Assembly (NCBI GenBank): GCA_910585465.1
Contig: CAJUEW010000007.1
Location: forward strand, 1 to 64,000
DNA from: an uncultured Lachnospiraceae bacterium
Lineage (GTDB): Bacteria > Bacillota > Clostridia > Lachnospirales > Lachnospiraceae
Length of the DNA stretch: 64,000 nt
Direction of reading: 5' to 3'
A program made the translations under genes and the position numbers. Every line of letters begins with the position of its first letter. Positions within the stretch are counted from its first letter, which is position 1. Shown here one piece after another: positions 9,085 to 17,488 of this stretch. A model generated the notes under the pieces. It was given only the letters and a program-made list of their open reading frames with translations, was not told where the DNA came from and ran no database searches.

Positions 9085-11118
9085 TCATTTAAACAGACGA
9101 TAATAATATTTCTCTGCAACTGCATTGGGCTCTTTATCGGTATTGAATAGCTCTTTCACATGAGCTCTAAAATTCTCCGGATAGTCTGTCCCGCAGTTAT
9201 AGTCTGCAAGAAAAACCGCCTTCTGTGCGTCGGAGGATCTCATTGGCTGTTGGCAATCTGTATTTAAAAGACTGTCAAAGTATTCAACCCGGGGGAAATT
9301 ACCGTAGGAATAGCGCTTGGCACAATAGGAAATGGCATCCCATACATAATGATTTCTCCGGGACTCGATGATACAAAAATCGCCGGGAGAAACCGGAATT
9401 TGCAGCTTGTCATGAATCAGGAAATAAATCCTCCGGTTCCAGAAATCAATAAAGTGAATAAGCCAGTCGCTATTATACCATATGGGACGTTTATGTAACA
9501 AGTAAACAAAGGAAAGCAGTTCGTCCTGACTTGCAGAGCTTCCATGTGACACTGTAAAACGATCTTTAATATAATTATAATCAGATTCTTCCATATCTTC
9601 TGTATGAAACCAGTGATCTGCTATGTCATTACATCTGCTGTCTCTTTCCATAATGCGTTCCATAGAAGTTACATAATTTAACAGTTTGCTTGCAGGTTCG
9701 TCCAGCCAATTATCAGATTCCTCAAAATGCTCCTTGATATCTAATACCTGAACCTTTCCGCCGAAGCATTTTTTCCACATCTCAATCATCTGACTGCCGT
9801 ACTGCATATCAGCTTTATAGGTCTCTCTCGTTCGATTATGGGGCCTTAAAGAAGACGAGGTCATAATAAACGCATAATCGCGGTTCTTCAATATTTGATC
9901 CATTTTATAAATAAAATAAGCATGCCCCAGATGGTATTTTTTCTTGAAATCAATAACCGGATTACAGCTTAAATATCCAATCATCAGATGCTTTGGCTTT
10001 GATGCTTTTATTTTTTCTCCGGGGGCTTCAGAAATTTTAATTGGAATTAAAATTTCCATGTCCTTATGCGTCTGCAGAAGCGACCACTTGTAAAATTGTG
10101 CTGTTATATTTTTTCCGTCATACTCATAATTGAAAAAACCAATGTCAGAATAATCGTCCCGGTGATCAGGAGCGCTTTTTCCACAGGTCAGAATCGGAAT
10201 CTCCTCCCTGCCGTCGGCAGGCGGCCGGGGAATTGTCTGGTGTGTATCAAAACGATGCGCATCGCCGCAAAGCCACGCGCAGACATTAGCGGCAGAAAGA
10301 GGACCTATTAGCTGCTTTTGAATTTCGGGATGCAAATCATAAAAGCTGTTATGAGCAAGGATCAATGTCGGCATACCGTTTCTTATGCCGTTTAGTATTT
10401 TTTTTGAAGAAATCAGATCTATTGCATGGTAGTGATTACGGCTTCCATCCGCTGCCAGCGCGGTATTCAAATGAACCAGATTAAATCCAAGTCCGCTGTC
10501 ATTTTTCCAGTATCTGCAATGGATATCAGCAGGGGGGACACTGCTCTCTGTATACCATGGAATCATATTTTTTGCCAGATCACAATATTCCGTAAAACCA
10601 TTAAGCAGAGGCTGAAAATCCACTATATTTTCATCCTCGGCGCTGCATCTTCGCACCCCGCACAGCCGATCAAGGTAATTCTTAGGATCTTTCGTATGCT
10701 TATCAAGCCAGTCAGCCGTATATTCTGTTCTGTCCCAGGGGGCAAGTCCGGCAGGCAGAAGCTTTTTAAGCTCATGGGTGCGTGGATCGTCATCCGTTTC
10801 CGACATTTTCTTCCAAAGCAATTTACCGGAGGAAACCGTTTTTTTATTTTGCGGGCGCAGATCATGATTTCCGGGAATAAGAAAGAGATCCTCGGATAAA
10901 TTAAGGTTAAGCCGATGCATCAGATCCCGGATGAATCGTTCCGCCTTATCATATTGTTCATTCGCCCAGATATTCCGGAAATCTCCCGTTATCACAATAA
11001 AATCAGGCTTCTGACAAATACTTAAATAATTCTGAAGATATTTCTGAAAATCCTCCCATGAAGGATCGTTTATAAAAATATGTAAATCAGAAAGCTGAAG
11101 CCACCTGATAGAATCCAT
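9085..11118 (-). CDS. Metallophosphoesterase fused to a possible class I synthetase-like domain
   Basis: 677 aa. Residues 1-360 are a calcineurin-like phosphoesterase with the metal motifs SDLH (10-13), GDFRN (45-49), GNHD (83-86), LAHNS and GDAHRFDTH. Residues 376-677 belong to no family I can name. They begin like a Rossmann domain (HLMIGYLSCNP), carry HLGHA at 396-400 and end with PMRSSDAQKAVFLAD (from 625), which resemble the HIGH and KMSKS signatures of class I aminoacyl-tRNA synthetases and nucleotidylyltransferases. The second-domain reading is an inference. Second gene of the operon, 54 bases after the radical SAM-DegT gene. Confidence 0.8.
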   Translation of the reverse strand: MDSIRWLQLSDLHIFINDPSWEDFQKYLQNYLSICQKPDFIVITGDFRNIWANEQYDKAERFIRDLMHRLNLNLSEDLFLIPGNHDLRPQNKKTVSSGKLLWKKMSETDDDPRTHELKKLLPAGLAPWDRTEYTADWLDKHTKDPKNYLDRLCGVRRCSAEDENIVDFQPLLNGFTEYCDLAKNMIPWYTESSVPPADIHCRYWKNDSGLGFNLVHLNTALAADGSRNHYHAIDLISSKKILNGIRNGMPTLILAHNSFYDLHPEIQKQLIGPLSAANVCAWLCGDAHRFDTHQTIPRPPADGREEIPILTCGKSAPDHRDDYSDIGFFNYEYDGKNITAQFYKWSLLQTHKDMEILIPIKISEAPGEKIKASKPKHLMIGYLSCNPVIDFKKKYHLGHAYFIYKMDQILKNRDYAFIMTSSSLRPHNRTRETYKADMQYGSQMIEMWKKCFGGKVQVLDIKEHFEESDNWLDEPASKLLNYVTSMERIMERDSRCNDIADHWFHTEDMEESDYNYIKDRFTVSHGSSASQDELLSFVYLLHKRPIWYNSDWLIHFIDFWNRRIYFLIHDKLQIPVSPGDFCIIESRRNHYVWDAISYCAKRYSYGNFPRVEYFDSLLNTDCQQPMRSSDAQKAVFLADYNCGTDYPENFRAHVKELFNTDKEPNAVAEKYYYRLFK

Positions 11119-11172
11119 GTCCTTACCCCCCTTTAATAATGTTTTTTGCCGTACTACCGGCTCCAGCCGCGT

Positions 11173-13263
11173 TTATTCGTTATTTTTTATTTGAAGAATG
11201 CTTTTGGAAATTCGTAAAATGGTATCTGCATAATATTTTACAAGTTCTATATCTTCATATACAAATGCGGGTATTGATATGACCCTTTTGTAATACTGTT
11301 CTGCCCCGGGAAAGGATTCTTCGCTATTTACAATGCGGCTGTCGGAAGAAATTTCATGCTGATATACTGGTATAAAACTTGTTAAAGCTGCTTCAAGGCC
11401 ATTTTGAATGAACATCTGCAATAAAATGTCACGATAATCAATATATTCATCAGCTAATATTAGTTTATGTGTATAATAAACCCGCTGACAGCAGGGCGCC
11501 GGGCTTTGTACAACGTGAAAAACAGGGCAGTTTTTTATGGCTTCTTCTATGATGGAAGCCCGCAGACCTCTTTGGCGGTTCACTTCCTCAAGATTTTCCA
11601 GGGACAGCAATGCCAGCGGCGCGCCCATAGGATTCAGCTTCAGCTTGGAGCCAAGGCCTGTTCCCCAGTATTTGAGATAATCCGTATCTTTGACACAATC
11701 TAAAATTCGTTCTGAAGAAGATGAGAAAGCTACTGCCCTTTCATAGAATACTCTGCAGGAGGTGAGCAGCATGCCGCCTTCGCCCGCATAGACTGCCTTA
11801 TTTGCCTGAAGGCTGAAGCAGGAAATATGGCCGAAGGAGCCGACCATCTGGTTTTGAAAGGTTGCCCCATAGGCATGAGAACAGTCCTCAATAATATATA
11901 TATTTCTTTCGCGGCAAATTTCCAGTACTGCTGTCATGTCAGCCGGAAGTCCCCACAGATGTGTTATGAGGACAGCCTTTACCTGCGGGCTTATATGCGC
12001 ACGCAGGCTCTTAATAGAAATGTTTCCTGTATACGGATCAATATCACACAGTCTGACCTTTACCCCGGCGGAAAGCAGCGCTGCTATCAGGGTTGGAAAT
12101 GTGGCCGCCGGCAGAAGAATTTCGTCATTGGAAGAGAGGCCCAGTGCAAGACATGCCAAATAAACAGAGGCAGTACCGGATGCCGCGGATAATGCATAAT
12201 CTACACCCATATATTTTGCGAACAGATTTTCCAAGCGCAGTACATTACCGCTTTTTCCATAATAGGAGAAATCGTTCACAAAGGTTCTGGAATATAGGTC
12301 CTTAACCTGCGATTTAAGCACAGGCCAGGTATAGTGAGGAGTGTTCAGATAATCATTTGGAATTCCGGAACGCAGATAGCCGTTGATTTTTCCGTGCCTG
12401 CAATTTTCACAGCTTTTTTCAGTTGCCTGTCTGAGCGCTTCCTCAAATGGGACAGGAGTTCCATTTTGATACAGGGAAACAGCGCTGTCAGTCCACCGGC
12501 AAATGGACAGCTTCATTGCGGGATCAATCGTAATATCGGAATTATCCAGGCATCTGCCATCCGAATAATCCGGACCCGAAGCCAGACAAGGAATATCCAG
12601 CAAATCTATTTTAATTAAATCCTTTGTAATATAACGGGTTTCCCGCTGGGTTGCCTCCAAAAACTGCGCATATGGTTCCAGAAATGAAATAAACGTCTTC
12701 CAGCGGGCATCCCAGAAGGAATAAGATATATGGTCTGCCTGGAAAATTCTGATGAATTGAATATTAGCGCCCACATCAAGCGCCAGCCCATACAGAGTGT
12801 TCCAGTGCTTTTGAATTGCAGACATGCAGTCAAAAGCGATATTTATAGTGACTCTGATATTAGGATAAGCAAAATTCAGCCATCTGATCGTACGACAGTC
12901 CTCTTCCATATCCTCCAGGTCATGGATAGAAAAATGCAGGCTTTTAATTCCGTAGCCTATTTGCTGAAGCCTTTCAGGAATGACATGAGCCGTAATAAGA
13001 GTCAGATCAAATCCATAGGAAGAAAGCATATGGACTAACGGCTCCAAATAAGGATAGGTAAAGGGTTCGCCGCCGGAGAGTACAATCCGGTTTGTATATT
13101 TCTTAAAGACCGGCAAATAGTATTCGAGCATGTCAGGGTCAAGATGCTGAGCCGTTTGCCGCTGCATACCCTCATTGTGGCAATAGCTGCAGTTTCTTGA
13201 ACACATATTTGTAACAAGCAGCCGAATCTTTTTTTTATATTTCATTGTAATATGCGGCTTCAC
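11173..13263 (-). CDS. Radical SAM (SPASM-like) - DegT aminotransferase fusion
   Basis: 696 aa from a GTG. Residues 15-200 form a radical SAM domain with CX3CX2C (Cys21, Cys25, Cys28), then LSGGEPF. Cys226, Cys238, Cys255, Cys285 and Cys288 with DPAMKLSICRW suggest a SPASM/twitch auxiliary cluster. Residues 320-690 are a DegT/DnrJ/EryC1 PLP enzyme: SAASGTASVYLA, LPAATFPT, EDCSHA (Asp460 to the pyridine nitrogen) and SLQANKAVYAGEGG with Lys489 as the likely Schiff-base lysine. DegT enzymes transaminate keto-sugars; radical SAM partners often do the preceding oxidation or rearrangement. I know of no characterised protein with this fusion. First gene of a four-gene operon. Confidence 0.9.
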   Translation of the reverse strand: MKPHITMKYKKKIRLLVTNMCSRNCSYCHNEGMQRQTAQHLDPDMLEYYLPVFKKYTNRIVLSGGEPFTYPYLEPLVHMLSSYGFDLTLITAHVIPERLQQIGYGIKSLHFSIHDLEDMEEDCRTIRWLNFAYPNIRVTINIAFDCMSAIQKHWNTLYGLALDVGANIQFIRIFQADHISYSFWDARWKTFISFLEPYAQFLEATQRETRYITKDLIKIDLLDIPCLASGPDYSDGRCLDNSDITIDPAMKLSICRWTDSAVSLYQNGTPVPFEEALRQATEKSCENCRHGKINGYLRSGIPNDYLNTPHYTWPVLKSQVKDLYSRTFVNDFSYYGKSGNVLRLENLFAKYMGVDYALSAASGTASVYLACLALGLSSNDEILLPAATFPTLIAALLSAGVKVRLCDIDPYTGNISIKSLRAHISPQVKAVLITHLWGLPADMTAVLEICRERNIYIIEDCSHAYGATFQNQMVGSFGHISCFSLQANKAVYAGEGGMLLTSCRVFYERAVAFSSSSERILDCVKDTDYLKYWGTGLGSKLKLNPMGAPLALLSLENLEEVNRQRGLRASIIEEAIKNCPVFHVVQSPAPCCQRVYYTHKLILADEYIDYRDILLQMFIQNGLEAALTSFIPVYQHEISSDSRIVNSEESFPGAEQYYKRVISIPAFVYEDIELVKYYADTILRISKSILQIKNNE

Positions 13264-13350
13264 ATACTCACCTTACCTTTTGAGCCTTCATTTATGATCA
13301 AAGAAAAAATCTTTCCTGTAATTTTTTACCATGTACGTATCTGCCTGATT

Positions 13351-13380
13351 ATTATAACATACACCAGAAATAGATAACAA
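13351..13380 (-). promoter_or_regulatory. Promoter of the radical SAM-DegT operon
   Basis: On the minus strand: -35 TTGTTA (13380-13375), 18-bp spacer, -10 TATAAT (13356-13351). It lies about 90 bases before the GTG start and back to back with the dcd promoter. Confidence 0.6.
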
Positions 13381-13422
13381 GCGTAATCTCCCGGAGCCTT
13401 TGCAGTCTGAGGTGAGATAATC

Positions 13423-13451
13423 TTGACCTTTTAATCTTTAACTCATATAAT
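13423..13451 (+). promoter_or_regulatory. Sigma-A promoter of dcd
   Basis: -35 TTGACC (13423-13428), 17-bp spacer, -10 TATAAT (13446-13451), near consensus. It drives dcd and the MreB-like gene. Confidence 0.85.
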
Positions 13452-13529
13452 ATACTCATTATTATTTCTGGACAAAAAATCAAAGAACAAAAGCAACAGG
13501 GCTGTCTGGTTCTGAGCAGGAGAGTACAT

Positions 13530-14048
13530 ATGATCTTATCTGACGGCGAAATCATGGAATATCTGAATGAAAATAAACTGATAGTAACACCAATGGATGA
13601 AACTCAGCTGCAGCCTGCCAGTATAGACATCCGTTTAGGCAATACCTTTTGTATCTTGGACTGTGAGGAAAACAGGCCTGTTAAGCTGGGGGGAAGGGTA
13701 AATTATAAAACATTTACTCAGGAGGAATATGAATTACTTCCGGGGCAGTTTATACTGGCCTCTTCCATGGAATACATTTCACTGCCGACAGATCTGGCGG
13801 CCTTTGTGGAGGGAAGAAGCTCTCTTGGACGAATAGGGCTGTTTATCCAAAATGCTGCCTGGGTAGAGCCGGGATTTTCCGGGGAAATAACTTTAGAGCT
13901 TTTTAATGCCAGTAAATATGCAATAGAGCTGTGCGCGGGATATAAGATTGGACAGTTGATTTTTGCAAAAACAGAAAAAAAAGTTTTAAGTCCTTATTCC
14001 GGGAAATACCAAAATCAGCGTGGAGCCACCGGTTCCCGGGAGTATTAG
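13530..14048 (+). CDS. dcd: dCTP deaminase (dUTPase superfamily)
   Basis: 172 aa. Trimeric dUTPase-like fold: PASIDIRLGN, FVEGRSSLGRIGL (94-104), QNAAWVEPGFSGEITLELFN with the catalytic Glu at 123, and a C-terminal GKYQNQRGATGSR tail that closes over the triphosphate. It deaminates dCTP to dUTP; the QNA-W-EPGF pattern is near that of bifunctional DCD-DUT enzymes that go on to dUMP, so bifunctionality is possible. Located 37 bases before the MreB-like gene and divergent from the radical SAM operon. Chromosomal dcd genes are common, so linkage to that operon is not proof of a shared pathway. Confidence 0.92.
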   Translation: MILSDGEIMEYLNENKLIVTPMDETQLQPASIDIRLGNTFCILDCEENRPVKLGGRVNYKTFTQEEYELLPGQFILASSMEYISLPTDLAAFVEGRSSLGRIGLFIQNAAWVEPGFSGEITLELFNASKYAIELCAGYKIGQLIFAKTEKKVLSPYSGKYQNQRGATGSREY

Positions 14049-14085
14049 AGTTCTTCGTAAAGTAAAAAAGGGGGATTGACAACCG

Positions 14086-14658
14086 ATGAGCAACAGAAAT
14101 TTTGAACCTGCAGATATTGCAATCCATTTACATGGAAAGGGAATGGTGCTGAAAGAAAAATCCCTGGTGGCCTTTCGCGCGGAAGACAAAAAAATTGTGG
14201 CGTTTGGAGCGGAAGCAGAGCATATAAGGGAGAACGGAAACATCAGAGTTATATCTCCTCTGCGACAGGGGATGATTGCAGATTATGTGGCAACCGTACA
14301 CTTATTTTCCCACCTGCTTCATAAGGCCTGGGGGAAAAAGCCTTTTTTCAAGCCTCCGGTCGCCGTATGTGTACCAAAAGGGATTACGGAAGTGGAAAAA
14401 AAGGCGATGGAGGATGCCCTGTACCAGTCCAGGGCGGGGAAGATTATGATCAGCGATATCCCCTGGTCACAGCTTGCGTCGGAACAGCCGGAGGAGTTTT
14501 CTAAGCTATGCGCGAAATATACAACCATTATTGAGATTACAAAAGAGGATCCGGAAAGCTACATTAAAGAAGAGCTGGCCGGGATTTTGCAGTATGCCCG
14601 TCAGGAGGGCGTCTGTGCGGAAAGGATTGCAGAGCTGCTCCGGACTAGCAGCAGATAA
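14086..14658 (+). CDS. Truncated MreB-like protein (domain I only)
   Basis: 190 aa. Residues 5-125 follow the first actin subdomain of MreB closely: GKGMVLKEKSLVAF, VISPLRQGMIADY and VCVPKGITEVEKKAMEDA align with the MreB segments for beta strands and connect-1. The N-terminal phosphate loop (DLGTANT in MreB) is replaced by EPADIAIHLHG and the whole second domain is absent; residues 130-190 are an unrelated charged helix region. It has its own start and GGGGGA site and no internal stop, so it reads as a real small protein rather than debris. It may bind or cap MreB, but ATP binding looks lost. Confidence 0.75.
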   Translation: MSNRNFEPADIAIHLHGKGMVLKEKSLVAFRAEDKKIVAFGAEAEHIRENGNIRVISPLRQGMIADYVATVHLFSHLLHKAWGKKPFFKPPVAVCVPKGITEVEKKAMEDALYQSRAGKIMISDIPWSQLASEQPEEFSKLCAKYTTIIEITKEDPESYIKEELAGILQYARQEGVCAERIAELLRTSSR

Positions 14659-14680
14659 AATGGATAAAAAGTCTTATGGA

Positions 14681-15364
14681 TTATCTGGTTTTAAATTCTT
14701 TTTCCCATTCCTTGCGGTATCCAAATCTGCAGCCCGGACTTTTGACTTTCAGAAGGTCGTAAAGTTTTGAAAATTCCGATTCATTTCCTGCGCCTTTATA
14801 ACACTTCCCGCTGTATGTATAGATACAAAATTCCGTTGGCAATTTAGATATTTTTACCAGCGGGCTGTAATTGCCGGCAAAGACAAAGGTTTTCTGAATT
14901 TTAAAGATCCACGCAACTTCCGTCATGTCTACATACATAAAACAGCCTATATTGGGGAGTTTAGAACGGCAGTTTTTTATGCAGTTCATAGTTCCGTATA
15001 TGTAATTGTCACTGTAACGGATGCCTGTTCTGCTGCGGTACCCCTGCGCCAGCGACAATAACTCCGATTTCTGTGAGGACGTCAGATTCTGATATTCTGA
15101 TTTTACCTTCCGGCAATGCTGGAAATGCTTTGCTAACATGTATATAAAAAGAACAATTACACTTAACAGAAATAAAAGGGCGAAGGATATCATTAAGACA
15201 GATTCCTTGTCACTGCCGTTAGAGAAAAGCATGAAAGCAAAGGATGCTCCCAATAATCCTAAAATACATAGAAAGCCTGAATATGTAATCATAAGTATCT
15301 CTATTTTCAAATTTCTTCCATATAATATGTCCAGATATTTTTGTTCATTGTTTTCGGATGTCAT
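14681..15364 (-). CDS. Membrane protein with two N-terminal helices, unknown function
   Basis: 227 aa, not recognised. Two hydrophobic segments (about 25-47 and 57-80) form a hairpin. A cytoplasmic domain of about 140 residues follows, rich in aromatic residues and with scattered cysteines. The alternating pattern in its second half (TFVFAGNYSPLVKISKLP, FCIYTYSGKCYKG) is reminiscent of a PH-like beta domain, a weak inference. GGGAGA precedes the ATG. It converges on the MreB-like gene, with 22 bases between the stops. Confidence 0.6.
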   Translation of the reverse strand: MTSENNEQKYLDILYGRNLKIEILMITYSGFLCILGLLGASFAFMLFSNGSDKESVLMISFALLFLLSVIVLFIYMLAKHFQHCRKVKSEYQNLTSSQKSELLSLAQGYRSRTGIRYSDNYIYGTMNCIKNCRSKLPNIGCFMYVDMTEVAWIFKIQKTFVFAGNYSPLVKISKLPTEFCIYTYSGKCYKGAGNESEFSKLYDLLKVKSPGCRFGYRKEWEKEFKTR

Positions 15365-15471
15365 TTATTTTCTCCCTATTGTTTTATTTTAGTAAATAAT
15401 ATCATATGGATATTTTCCGTACAATGAGATATTTATCTTTGAGCTCCTATGAAAGGTAATCTCTGAGAATG

Positions 15472-15480
15472 TGGTATAAT
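15472..15480 (+). promoter_or_regulatory. Extended -10 promoter of the two-component operon
   Basis: TGGTATAAT, a TGn-extended -10 without a clear -35. It overlaps an in-frame ATG at 15479, so that ATG would lie upstream of the transcript start. This supports the GTG at 15530 as the start of the response regulator. Confidence 0.6.
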
Positions 15481-15529
15481 GAAAAAATCAGAACAACAGA
15501 TTGAAAGCTATGGAAGAGAGGACACAGAG

Positions 15530-16201
15530 GTGATTGAGGTTTATTATGTGGAGGATGATGAAAATATTGCACAGGATGTGAAAGAATATCTTGAACAGCA
15601 GGGCTGCAGGGTATCGGTTCTTGAGACAATTACCGCCGCAAAACAGGCTTTAAAAATTCACATCCCGGCCATTATTTTAGTGGATTGGAATATGCCGGAC
15701 GGACAGGGGGATGAATTGTGCCGTTGGATTCGGTTGAGATGGAGAGAACTGCCGGTGATTTTTCTGACTGTCTGCAGGGATTCTAATAATATTGTCTCTG
15801 GTTTTCAAGACGGCGCCGATGACTATGTGGTCAAACCGTTTGAACTGAAGGTTTTGTATTCCCGTATTCTTGCTCTGCTCCGGCGGGCCGGGTATACAAA
15901 GGAGACGCGGCTGTTTTGCGATCAACTGACGCTTGATAAAGAAAGGCAGACCGTCTTTTGTGTTCATGAGGAGATTCTGCTAAGCCGTCCGGAATATAAT
16001 CTGCTCTTATTGCTCATGGAAAATAAAGGGAAAACAGTAACCAGAAGGCAGCTGCTGGCTGAAGTGTGGGACAGCAATGGAAATTATGTAAATGATAATA
16101 CGCTGACGGTTGCTATGAAGCGCCTGAGGGAGAAGCTGCATCATCCGTCCTGTCTGAAAACAGTACGGAGCTTTGGTTACCGAATGGAGGACAGCCTATG
16201 A
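15530..16201 (+). CDS. OmpR-family response regulator
   Basis: 223 aa from GTG 15530 (GAGAGG about 8 bases upstream). Receiver domain with acidic pocket EDD (8-10), phosphoacceptor Asp52 in LVDWNMPDG, and DDYVVKPF with the conserved lysine. The C-terminal winged helix shows LSRPEYNLLLLLMENKGKTV and VAMKRLREKL. It overlaps the histidine kinase start by 4 bases and belongs with the ABC transporter downstream, as in BceRS-AB or VraSR-like antimicrobial-peptide sensing modules. Confidence 0.93.
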   Translation: MIEVYYVEDDENIAQDVKEYLEQQGCRVSVLETITAAKQALKIHIPAIILVDWNMPDGQGDELCRWIRLRWRELPVIFLTVCRDSNNIVSGFQDGADDYVVKPFELKVLYSRILALLRRAGYTKETRLFCDQLTLDKERQTVFCVHEEILLSRPEYNLLLLLMENKGKTVTRRQLLAEVWDSNGNYVNDNTLTVAMKRLREKLHHPSCLKTVRSFGYRMEDSL

Positions 16202-17382
16202 CTGCAAGAGCAAAAGGACGGCTGGCACTTCTGGCTCCGGTGCTGCTTTGCTTTATCGGCGTAAGCAGTGTGTCAGTTTTTTGGATGCAGGAGTATCGAA
16301 GCGCTGCATTTGTGCATATTTCTAAATTTTGTGAAATTATGATAGAGGAGGATCCGGGGGCGGAGACACAGGTGCTTTCCGCTGTGAAGAAATATCATTT
16401 ATATGCAGAGCCGGAATTGAAAAAAGGCGGGGTTTTAACACAGTATGGATACAGGAGCAGCGAATTTTGCGAAGGGATTCCGTGGAGGCTCCTTGGTCCT
16501 TCCTCAGTTTTGCTTTTTGTAACAGCCTGGGGATATCTTCTGTCTGCATGGTATATGAACAGACACAGCCGGAGGAGAATAGAGGAGCTGCTTAATTATC
16601 TGGAGCAGGTCAATACTGGAACTGAGGGGACAATGATTCAGACAAGGGAGGATGAATTTTCCCGTCTTCAGGATGAAATGTACAAGACAGTGACTGCCCT
16701 GTATCAGACAAGGGAAGCAGCCGTGAAAGCAAAGCTGAATTTTGCGGATAATCTGGGAAATATCGCTCACCAGATTAAAACGCCGATTACGGCTGCACTT
16801 CTTTCTCTGCAGCTTATGGAGAAAAAGATGCCTAATATCTATGCGGAGCAGACTGAGAGGCAGCTGGAACGGCTGAACCGTCTGGAGGAATCTCTTCTGA
16901 CTCTTTCCCGGCTTGATGCAGGCGTTCTGCCGCTGGAGCGTTCCAGAGTGGATATCTATACGGCGCTGAGTCTGGCGGCAGAAAATCTGAAGGATCTGCT
17001 TGTAAAGGAGAATTTATCTGTATCTATTCCCGATAAAGGGTGTGTGGAAATAGACGGAGATCTGGAGTGGACAATGGAGGCGCTTATGAATCTGATGAAA
17101 AATTGTATGGAGCATTCGCCGCAAGGAGGACTTATACATTGTGATTATTCCTGTAATCCGCTTTATACGGAGATTCTAATATGGGATGACGGAGAAGGCT
17201 TCTGTTCAGAAGAGATTCCCCGTCTTTTTGAAAGGTTCTACCGGGGCAGGGGAGCTGCCGGAAACGGAATAGGGATTGGGCTGTCCCTGGCCCGTTCTAT
17301 TTTTGAACTGCAAAACGGAAGCATCACTGCCCGGAATCTTCCGCAGGGAGGGGCCTGCTTTGAGGTAAGAATTTATTCCTAG
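16198..17382 (+). CDS. Sensor histidine kinase of a BceS-like system
   Basis: 394 aa. Two transmembrane helices (about 9-30 and 98-118) enclose a small extracellular part of about 65 residues. The H-box NIAHQIKTPITA carries His191. ATP-binding motifs are MNLMKNCMEHS (N box), WDDGEGF (G1), FERFYRG (F box) and GIGIGLSLA (G2). The short sensor suggests that, as in Bce systems, the partner ABC transporter senses the peptide. Start overlaps the regulator stop (ATGA). Confidence 0.92.
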   Translation: MTARAKGRLALLAPVLLCFIGVSSVSVFWMQEYRSAAFVHISKFCEIMIEEDPGAETQVLSAVKKYHLYAEPELKKGGVLTQYGYRSSEFCEGIPWRLLGPSSVLLFVTAWGYLLSAWYMNRHSRRRIEELLNYLEQVNTGTEGTMIQTREDEFSRLQDEMYKTVTALYQTREAAVKAKLNFADNLGNIAHQIKTPITAALLSLQLMEKKMPNIYAEQTERQLERLNRLEESLLTLSRLDAGVLPLERSRVDIYTALSLAAENLKDLLVKENLSVSIPDKGCVEIDGDLEWTMEALMNLMKNCMEHSPQGGLIHCDYSCNPLYTEILIWDDGEGFCSEEIPRLFERFYRGRGAAGNGIGIGLSLARSIFELQNGSITARNLPQGGACFEVRIYS

Positions 17383-17488
17383 TCACTGAGATGTCACTTT
17401 GATTTGTTATCATATGATTCGCAGGAGCCTTGTTCTGTCTGTATGGGCAGAAATAACTATCATTTTATAGCAAAAAGGAGAAAATGGC

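Noticed and set aside
13530..14658. dcd and the MreB-like gene as parts of the radical SAM pathway
   Set aside because: They lie on the other strand with their own near-consensus promoter; dcd is a common housekeeping gene, so common function is not supported by position alone.
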